Of a stretch of 5,102 nt of DNA, positions 1-5,102 are shown piece by piece. The stretch is from Anaerolineae bacterium (GTDB lineage Bacteria; Chloroflexota; Anaerolineae; J102), in assembly GCA_027036755.1 (NCBI GenBank), contig JALWDV010000123.1:1-5102 (forward strand), read 5' to 3'. A program made the position numbers and the translations under genes. The stretch's first letter is position 1, and each line of letters starts with the position of its first letter. The notes below the pieces were generated by a model that was given only the letters and a program-made list of their open reading frames with translations, had not been told where the DNA came from and did not search any database.

Positions 1-344
1 AGCTGCATCTGATGGTCGGGCTGGATGCGGAACGCCCACAATCCCCCGATGTCATCCGCGGCGAAGAGCAAATCGCCCGACACAGCGATATCCCGCACCA
101 CCTCGGGCATGAGCGGTGAATCGGCCAGATGCCGGGGATGCGCGGGATCGCTCACATCGTAGGCGCTGACCTTGACGCCCGTGGCTGCGTACAGGATGTC
201 GTCCTGCTGCACGAAAGTCGTGGTGACGCCATCGATGGCCGCGATGCGCTGCAACAGGCCCGGGCCGGGCGCGGCCCTGGCGCTGGCGCTCATCCCCACC
301 AGCACCAGAGCGATCAAAAGAAAGAGCATGACAAGACGTTTCAT
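1..344 (-). CDS. Exported LVIVD-repeat (beta-propeller-like) protein, 3' part cut by window edge
   Basis: Seen: an open frame starts with ATG at 344-342 and stays open for 114 codons to the window edge, so only the N-terminus is present. Residues 1-24 form a typical signal peptide: MKR, then a hydrophobic stretch LVMLFLLIALVLVGM, then SASARA before APG, with likely cleavage after ARA. The mature part has repeat-like segments: DDILYAATGVKVSAYDVSDP, then HPRHLADSPLMPEVV, then RDIAVSGDLLFAADDIGGLW. The pattern (V.GDxLYxA...GLxxxDVSDPxxP) is that of LVIVD repeats, which build beta-propellers in secreted or surface proteins, including some choice-of-anchor proteins. The start is backed by GGAGG six bases upstream. 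It lies 83 bp downstream of fumC with no terminator between, so co-transcription is possible. Biochemical function is unknown. A WD40- or PQQ-type propeller is the alternative; the DVSDP motif favours LVIVD. Confidence 0.8.
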   Translation of the reverse strand, partial: MKRLVMLFLLIALVLVGMSASARAAPGPGLLQRIAAIDGVTTTFVQQDDILYAATGVKVSAYDVSDPAHPRHLADSPLMPEVVRDIAVSGDLLFAADDIGGLWAFRIQPDHQMQ

Positions 345-350
345 GGCGGT

Positions 351-355
351 CCTCC
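351..355 (-). promoter_or_regulatory. Shine-Dalgarno site of the LVIVD-repeat gene
   Basis: On the minus strand GGAGG is followed by six bases (ACCGCC) and ATG. This strong, well-spaced ribosome binding site fixes the start at 344. It contrasts with fumC and ftsH, which show no comparable site. Confidence 0.75.
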
Positions 356-427
356 GGATCGAAATAGCGATGGCGCGCGGTGTACCTATCTCTGAAACGC
401 ACATCGCCCGCCAGAAGTTCCCGCCGC

Positions 428-1813
428 TCAGCCCGAGACCAGCCCCCCTTGCGTCAGTTTGGCCGGGTTCAGCAGCGCGTCCAGCTCTGCGGGCGAGAGA
501 GCGGTCATCTCAGCGGCCACCTCTTTGATGCTGCGGCCCTCGGCATAGGCCCGCTTGACGATCTTTGCGCCCAGTTCGTAGCCGATGATGGGGTTCAGGG
601 CTGTCACCAGAATGGGGTTTTTATCCACCAGCCCGGCGATGCGCTGCCGATTGACCGTGAATCCGGCGATGGCTTTATCGGCCAGGACCCGGGCCGCGGC
701 GCCCAGGATGCGCTCCGATTGCAGCACATTGTGGGCGATGAGGGGCAGCATCACATTCAGCTCGAACACGCCCGCCTGGCCGCCGATGGCGACAGCAGCA
801 TCGTTGCCCATCACCTGGGCCGCGACCATGGTCACGGCCTCGGCGATGACGGGGTTGATCTTGCCGGGCATGATGCTGGACCCGGGCTGCACCGCGGGCA
901 AAGCGATCTCGCCCAGGCCGGCGATGGGCCCGCTGTTCATCCAGCGCAGGTCATTGGCGATCTTCATCAGGCTGACGGCCACGGTTTTGAGCTGGCCGCT
1001 GAGGGACACCAGTGCGTCCTGGGCCGAAAGCGCCTCGAAATGATTATCGGTTTTCGCGAAGGGAAGCCCGGTCAACTCCGAGAGGATGGCCGCCACCCGC
1101 CCGCTAAACTCGGGATGGGCGTTGACGCCCGTGCCCACCGCGGCGCCGCCGATGGCCAGGCGACTCACATCGGCCAGTGCGCCCTCGATGCGGGCCCCGC
1201 CCTTGCGCACCTGCGCCGCCCAGGCGCTCAGCTCCTGGCTCAGACGCACGGGCATGGCGTCCATGAGATGCGTGCGCCCCGTCTTTACCACATCGTCCAC
1301 CAGGGCCTGCTTCTCCTCGATAACGGCTTGCAGATGGCTCAGGCCCGGCAGCAGCGTCTCGTCCGCCTCCAGCCACGCGGCCACGTGCATGGCCGTGGGA
1401 ATGACGTCGTTGGAGGATTGGCTCATGTTTACGTGGTCGTTGGGATGCACCGGACGGCCCAGCTTCTGGGTAGCCAGGCGGGCGATGACCTCGTTGGCGT
1501 TCATGTTGGTGCTGGTGCCCGAGCCGGTCTGGAAGATGTCGATGGGAAAGTGCGCGTCCCAGCGCCCGTTCGCCACCTCGCGCGCCGCTTCCTGGATGGC
1601 CGCAGCCATGTCCGCGGGCAACAGGCCCAGATCCGCGTTGGCCCGGGCCGCGGCCAGCTTGGTCAGCCCCAGCGCCCGGATGAAGGTGCGGGAAAAGGGG
1701 ATGCCGCTGATGGGGAAATTGTCGATGGCGCGCTGGGTCTGCGCGCCGTAAAGGGCGTCGGCGGGCACTTGCACCTTGCCCAGGGAATCTTTTTCGATGC
1801 GATAGTCGGTCAT
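428..1813 (-). CDS. fumC: Class II fumarate hydratase (fumarase C)
   Basis: This cytosolic enzyme interconverts fumarate and L-malate in the TCA cycle; class II fumarases are iron-independent homotetramers. The protein has 461 residues, the usual length for the family. Conserved blocks appear in order: TGSGTSTNMNANEV (about 96-109), HPNDHVNMSQSSND (123-136), TGRTHLMDAMP (178-188) and the superfamily signature GSSIMPGKIN (311-320), whose first serine (S312) corresponds to the catalytic serine of E. coli FumC. G317 in MPGK favours fumarase over aspartase, which usually has MPAK. The C-terminal helical domain is complete. The ATG at 1813 gives the expected N-terminus (MTDYRIEKDSLGKVQVP), although no Shine-Dalgarno is visible upstream (CTCCCCGCCACAGAACA). 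An inverted-repeat element (copy A) lies only 26 bp upstream, so the native promoter was probably displaced. No terminator is seen downstream; read-through into the LVIVD gene is possible. Confidence 0.97.
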   Translation of the reverse strand: MTDYRIEKDSLGKVQVPADALYGAQTQRAIDNFPISGIPFSRTFIRALGLTKLAAARANADLGLLPADMAAAIQEAAREVANGRWDAHFPIDIFQTGSGTSTNMNANEVIARLATQKLGRPVHPNDHVNMSQSSNDVIPTAMHVAAWLEADETLLPGLSHLQAVIEEKQALVDDVVKTGRTHLMDAMPVRLSQELSAWAAQVRKGGARIEGALADVSRLAIGGAAVGTGVNAHPEFSGRVAAILSELTGLPFAKTDNHFEALSAQDALVSLSGQLKTVAVSLMKIANDLRWMNSGPIAGLGEIALPAVQPGSSIMPGKINPVIAEAVTMVAAQVMGNDAAVAIGGQAGVFELNVMLPLIAHNVLQSERILGAAARVLADKAIAGFTVNRQRIAGLVDKNPILVTALNPIIGYELGAKIVKRAYAEGRSIKEVAAEMTALSPAELDALLNPAKLTQGGLVSG

Positions 1814-1839
1814 TGTTCTGTGGCGGGGAGTGTGTGGGA

Positions 1840-1992
1840 GTAACTACTAAGGTCTCATCACCATTTTTTGCCACGAAGACACGAAGAAATTGAAGGCACG
1901 AAGTATTTTTCTTTATTTTTTCCTTCGTGTCTTCGAAAAACTTCGAGCCTTCGTGGCTTCTTGAGGCTTAAAGTCGAGTACGTTAGCAGTTA
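1840..1992 (+). mobile_element. MITE-like inverted-repeat element, copy A (153 bp)
   Basis: The left end TAACTACTAAGGTCTC matches the reverse complement of the right end, TAACTGCTAACGTACTC, with two mismatches and a one-base gap. The element is flanked by perfect 9-bp direct repeats TGTGTGGGA at 1831-1839 and 1993-2001, read here as a target-site duplication; one extra base (G1840) lies between the left duplication and TAAC. The core folds into a long imperfect hairpin: arm 1870-1903 (GCCACGAAGACACGAAG...) pairs with 1923-1957, around a T-rich loop. It has no coding capacity, so it must have been moved in trans. By eye it is 85-90% identical to copy C (4304-4456). The strand given is arbitrary but the same for all three copies. 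It lies between fumC and whatever promoter fumC originally had. Confidence 0.8.
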
Positions 1993-2002
1993 TGTGTGGG
2001 AA

Positions 2003-2073
2003 GTCGTCGATTTCTGATGGCTGATCCATCCGGCAACCGGCCGGCGGTTCCCCATTATCGTGCATTCGACGAC
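2003..2073. other. Spacer between element copies with nested inverted repeats, function unknown
   Basis: The 1993-2133 spacer has no open frame that resembles a protein. This part can fold into an outer stem GTCGTCGA (2003-2010) / TCGACGAC (2066-2073). The stem encloses hairpins GATGG-CTGAT-CCATC (2016-2030) and AACCG-GCCGG-CGGTT (2035-2049). A further stem TGTATG/CATACA lies at 2081-2105. One 8-bp match at this distance is expected by chance in a region of this size, so this may be only coincidental structure in the old fumC leader. Confidence 0.2.
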
Positions 2074-2082
2074 GATAGTCTG
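2054..2082 (-). promoter_or_regulatory. Weak candidate fumC promoter upstream of element A
   Basis: The minus strand has GATAAT (2054-2059, five of six to TATAAT). CAGACT lies 17 bp upstream (2077-2082, three of six to TTGACA). If used, the fumC leader would be about 230 nt and would contain all of element A. Without the 162-bp insertion it would have been about 70 nt. This is weak evidence from one good hexamer only. Confidence 0.2.
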
Positions 2083-2133
2083 TATGCCGTCTCCCCTTCC
2101 ATACACGCACCTGGGACCAGATTCAAAAAAACG

Positions 2134-2284
2134 GTAACTACCAAGGTCGTCACTGGTCGTCACCCGAAAACCACTAAGAACACTAAGACACAAAGGCACA
2201 AAGGAAAATTTTTACATTTTTTCTTCGTATTCTTAGTGACTTTGCGCCCTTTGTGGTTTGTTAACCGGGGTACGTTAGCAGTTA
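2134..2284 (+). mobile_element. MITE-like inverted-repeat element, copy B, variant core (151 bp)
   Basis: The ends are the same as in copies A and C: left TAACTACCAAGGTCGTC, right GGGTACGTTAGCAGTTA. The core differs: CACTAAG and CACAAAG units (2169-2204) replace CACGAAG. They pair imperfectly with a right arm containing CTTAGTGAC and CCCTTTGTGG (2221-2259). The flanks are AAAAAAACG (2125-2133) and CAAAAATCG (2285-2293), seven of nine identical, read as a decayed target duplication. The right duplication contains the T-tract of the ftsH terminator on the minus strand, so insertion hit the terminator tail and the duplication kept it intact. The degraded duplication and diverged core suggest an older insertion than A or C. 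Confidence 0.72.
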
Positions 2285-2285
2285 C

Positions 2286-2318
2286 AAAAATCGGGCTGAG
2301 CGCGAGGCCCAGCCCGAT
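2286..2318 (-). terminator. Intrinsic terminator of ftsH
   Basis: On the minus strand a perfect 9-bp stem ATCGGGCTG / CAGCCCGAT (2318-2310 and 2298-2290) has an 11-nt GC-rich loop. It is followed at once by TTTTT (2290-2286, sharing the last stem base). It begins 24 bp after the ftsH stop codon. Element B starts its right flank inside this T-tract, so the site of insertion and the terminator tail coincide. Confidence 0.85.
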
Positions 2319-2342
2319 GGGAAATAGCAGGATGGTGTGGGA

Positions 2343-4199
<1,857 letters not shown>

Positions 4200-4267
4200 A
4201 ATCAGATTGAGAGATATTGTGATTTACGGCGTGGTTCATTCTCTTCAAAACGATCTTTACCGTTTCC

Positions 4268-4290
4268 ACGTCATACGTCAAACGTCAAAC
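4268..4290. repeat. Heptamer tandem repeat, left arm of a split palindrome
   Basis: The plus strand shows three 7-bp units, ACGTCAT ACGTCAA ACGTCAA, then AC. The degenerate inverse counterpart lies at 4476-4503, on the other side of element C. On the minus strand the units read TTTGACG and so supply several TTGACG hexamers close to a -35 box. The best downstream partner (TAAAGA or AAAGAT) is poor, so a promoter here for ftsH is only a possibility. Confidence 0.6.
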
Positions 4291-4303
4291 AGAGCCTTTT
4301 TCG

Positions 4304-4456
4304 ATAACTACCAAGGTCTCATCACCACTTTTTGCCACGAAGACACGAAGGATAACGAAGGCGCGAAGTGTTTTCTTTATTTTTCCATTCGTGCCTTCGA
4401 AAAACTTCGAGCCTTCGTGGCTTTTTGAAGCCTAAAGTCGGGTACGTTAGCAGTTA
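4304..4456 (+). mobile_element. MITE-like inverted-repeat element, copy C (153 bp)
   Basis: Terminal repeats are TAACTACCAAGGTCTC on the left and, reverse-complemented, TAACTGCTAACGTACCC on the right. The element is flanked by perfect 9-bp direct repeats CCTTTTTCG at 4295-4303 and 4457-4465, again with one extra base (A4304) before TAAC. The core hairpin pairs 4334-4368 (GCCACGAAGACACGAAG...) with 4387-4421, and a small hairpin GGCTT-TTTG-AAGCC lies at 4419-4432. It is the same length as copy A and closely related to it. There is no coding capacity. It is inserted in the loop of a heptamer palindrome 104 bp upstream of the ftsH start codon, probably inside the ftsH leader. Confidence 0.82.
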
Positions 4457-4475
4457 CCTTTTTCGCCACGCAATA

Positions 4476-4503
4476 ACGTTTGACGCTTTACGTTCGGCGT
4501 GTT
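4476..4503. repeat. Heptamer tandem repeat, right arm of the palindrome split by element C
   Basis: Four degenerate 7-bp units lie in tandem: ACGTTTG, ACGCTTT, ACGTTCG, GCGTGTT. Their reverse complement matches the ACGTCAA units at 4268-4290. Removing element C and one target duplication leaves the two arms around a loop of about 22 bp, so the arms were one palindrome before insertion. Confidence 0.5.
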
Positions 4504-4634
4504 TTGCCAGACGTTGACCACCTGAAAGTGCAGAGGGAAGGAGGATCTGAACCATGCCTGACTTCCGTTACAGCGCCTTGCGCCCGCGCGGTCGAAGTCA
4601 TCGAAATGGTGCGGGGCGTCTTTCGCCCTCGCAA
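4504..4634 (-). other. Possible distal ftsH leader, no recognised gene or RNA family
   Basis: This stretch lies between the candidate promoter at 4641-4649 and the heptamer repeats. A transcript from about 4634 would begin with a hairpin GGGCG-AAAGA-CGCCC (4628-4614 on the minus strand). Frames on either strand are short (37 codons minus, 43 codons plus) and resemble nothing known to me. I checked by eye for SRP, RNase P and tmRNA landmarks and found none. It may be only an untranslated leader. Confidence 0.25.
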
Positions 4635-4640
4635 ATGTTA

Positions 4641-4649
4641 ATTATACCA
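4641..4649 (-). promoter_or_regulatory. Extended -10 promoter element reading towards ftsH
   Basis: The minus strand reads TGGTATAAT, a perfect extended -10 box (TGnTATAAT). The -35 region is poor: TGTGCA at 16 bp or CTGTGC at 17 bp spacing, which extended -10 promoters tolerate. The expected start is near 4634. The first gene downstream is ftsH, 435 nt away; without element C and its target duplication the distance would have been about 273 nt. Confidence 0.4.
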
Positions 4650-4719
4650 TATCCGCCACATCTGCACAGGTCACAGCAATTCTAAATTTGGTCTGGCGAA
4701 AGCCCCCCTCCCAGCCTCC

Positions 4720-4789
4720 TGCAAGGCGTTCGAAGCGAGGGAACGTTTGCAAGGGGATTTCTCGGTCGCTGCGCTCTCTCGAAATGACG
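4720..4789. repeat. Dispersed palindromic repeat of the GATTTCTCG...CGAAATGACG type
   Basis: A hairpin CGTTC-GAAGCGAGG-GAACG (4727-4745) is bracketed by TGCAAGG at 4720-4726 and 4749-4755. Next comes GATTTCTCG (4757-4765), then GTCGCTGCGCTCT, then CTCGAAATGACG, with ATTTC/GAAAT arms. Sequences of this form recur between genes in many bacterial genomes (recalled pattern, not searched here). It has no plausible coding frame. Confidence 0.45.
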
Positions 4790-4798
4790 TGGGAGTGC

Positions 4799-4855
4799 TG
4801 TAATGCGTGATGCGTGATGCGTGACGACCTCACGTATTACGCATTACGCATCACG
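4799..4855 (+). repeat. Heptamer palindrome with 26-bp stem
   Basis: The left arm 4799-4824 holds TGCGTGA three times in tandem. The right arm 4830-4855 holds ACGTATT ACGCATT ACGCATC. The loop is CGACC (4825-4829). In plus-sense RNA or single-stranded plus DNA the 26 positions give 21 Watson-Crick pairs, four G-T/U wobbles and one mismatch (A4802 with C4852). The 7-bp period and ACG-beginning units match the repeat around element C, so both are probably one family. Confidence 0.7.
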
Positions 4856-4860
4856 CTCGT

Positions 4861-4967
4861 TGCCGACTCACCCAACGTGGGCTTTGCGAATTTTCAGCAA
4901 CCAGCGTTCATTTTATTTGGGTGCGTCCCAAATGAGTTGGAAAGTTAAAATAATCCATTCATTAACG
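4861..4967. other. Gene-free AT-richer stretch with a 19-bp inverted repeat
   Basis: No plausible coding frame or promoter pair was found. The one clear structure is ATTTGGG-TGCGT-CCCAAAT at 4915-4933, with perfect 7-bp arms and a 5-bp spacer. It could be a protein-binding operator or another small dispersed hairpin. No neighbouring gene is in the window to decide. Confidence 0.4.
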
Positions 4968-4982
4968 GGGCGCTCCGCGCCC
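4968..4982. repeat. GC-rich hairpin GGGCGC-TCC-GCGCCC
   Basis: Perfect 6-bp arms with a three-base loop, ten bases before the larger hairpin cluster. It probably belongs to the same repeat block. Confidence 0.5.
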
Positions 4983-4991
4983 GCCGCCAGC

Positions 4992-5089
4992 GCCGGGGGA
5001 TGAAGTCCCCCGGCTAGAAACAGCGCCCCTGCGGGGCTAGCCGGATTTATCCGGCGCTGTTTTGTAGCCCGGCGACTTCATCGCCGGGC
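4992..5089. repeat. Composite GC-rich palindrome: two mirror hairpins around a three-way junction
   Basis: Hairpin 1 pairs GCCGGGGGA (4992-5000) with TCCCCCGGC (5006-5014) around loop TGAAG. Hairpin 2 pairs GCCCGGCGA (5067-5075) with TCGCCGGGC (5081-5089) around loop CTTCA. Reverse-complemented, hairpin 2 equals hairpin 1 except for two stem pairs flipped from G-C to C-G. Between them AAACAGC (5018-5024) pairs with GCTGTTT (5056-5062). That stem encloses GCCCC-TGC-GGGGC (5025-5037) and GCCGGAT/ATCCGGC (5040-5055), giving a cruciform or three-way junction. The block resembles REP-like intergenic hairpins and may continue past the window. It could also act as a terminator for a gene to the right (GCTGTTTTG), but no such gene is visible. 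Confidence 0.7.
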
Positions 5090-5102
5090 GGACGTGGCAA
5101 AC

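Noticed and set aside
52..402. Overlapping frames of 88-118 codons around 52-528 on both strands
   Set aside because: They conflict with the LVIVD-repeat gene, which has a signal peptide and ribosome binding site, and with the end of fumC. They are arginine/histidine-rich shadows.
380..1843. Long plus-strand open frame of 487 codons over fumC
   Set aside because: It is antisense to a complete, motif-perfect fumarase. It is rich in H, G, Q and D without any family resemblance, as expected from GC-rich codon bias on the opposite strand.
4200..4303. CIRCE heat-shock operator upstream of ftsH
   Set aside because: No TTAGCACTC/GAGTGCTAA inverted repeat is present; the GTTAGCAGTTA string is the end of element C.
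4493..4606. 37-codon minus-strand frame starting ATGACTTCGACC
   Set aside because: No ribosome binding site, no recognisable motif, and it ends in the heptamer repeat.
4504..4640. Known structured RNA (SRP, RNase P, tmRNA)
   Set aside because: The string GGATCTGAACCATG on the plus strand briefly suggested SRP RNA, but the conserved GGAAGGAAGCAG apical loop is absent. No RNase P or tmRNA landmarks were seen.
4554..4685. 43-codon plus-strand frame (MPDFRYSALRPRG...) preceded by AGGAGG nine bases upstream
   Set aside because: The first residues faintly recall the start of PilC/GspF proteins, but the likeness ends after about eight residues. The frame is short and overlaps the antisense extended -10. 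Not enough to call a gene.
4642..5003. Frames of 60-63 codons over the heptamer palindrome (RITHHA / RITHYA peptides)
   Set aside because: These peptides are translations of the 7-bp repeat and neighbouring palindromes and are not proteins.
4799..5089. CRISPR array
   Set aside because: The repeats are inverted or 7-bp tandem, with no regularly spaced direct repeats and unique spacers, and no cas genes are present.

Overview
The window carries two complete housekeeping genes and the start of a third, all on the minus strand. They are separated by gene-free stretches rich in short repeats. Reading in the direction of transcription (high to low coordinates), the genes are ftsH (4199-2343), fumC (1813-428) and the 5' part of a secreted LVIVD-type beta-propeller protein (344 to the window edge). 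The coding DNA is GC-rich. The intergenic DNA holds several families of dispersed palindromic repeats. That combination, with FtsH residues such as TPGYVGADIENVINEAA, suggests a Chloroflexota-like (Anaerolineae/Caldilineae-type) bacterium. This placement is an inference and is not proven by the window.

Layout. 1-344: truncated gene for an exported LVIVD-repeat protein, with a clear signal peptide and Shine-Dalgarno. 345-427: short gap with no visible terminator, so the gene may be read through from fumC. 428-1813: class II fumarase. 1814-2342: 529 bp without a gene, holding two copies (A and B) of a ~152-bp inverted-repeat element, a 130-bp foldable spacer and the intrinsic terminator of ftsH. 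2343-4199: ftsH, complete and with all catalytic motifs. 4200-5102: 903 bp without a convincing gene. In order it holds a heptamer palindrome split by element copy C, a possible ftsH leader with a perfect extended -10 box, a GATTTCTCG...CGAAAT-type repeat, a second heptamer palindrome, a 19-bp inverted repeat, and a cluster of GC-rich hairpins running towards the window end.

The strongest new observation is the ~151-153-bp element present three times in the same orientation. Each copy has imperfect terminal inverted repeats (TAACTRCYAA...), a foldable core, no coding capacity, and a 9-bp direct repeat of the host sequence on both sides: perfect for A and C, 7 of 9 for B. This is the signature of a MITE-like non-autonomous transposable element. 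Copies A and C share a CACGAAG-type core. Copy B keeps the same ends but has a CACWAAG-type core. Copy B sits in the T-tract of the ftsH terminator, copy C inside the loop of a heptamer palindrome, and copy A 26 bp upstream of the fumC start codon.

The genes do not form one functional system. Fumarase serves central carbon metabolism, FtsH membrane protein quality control, and the propeller protein is exported with unknown function. There is no CRISPR array, tRNA, rRNA or recognisable defence system.
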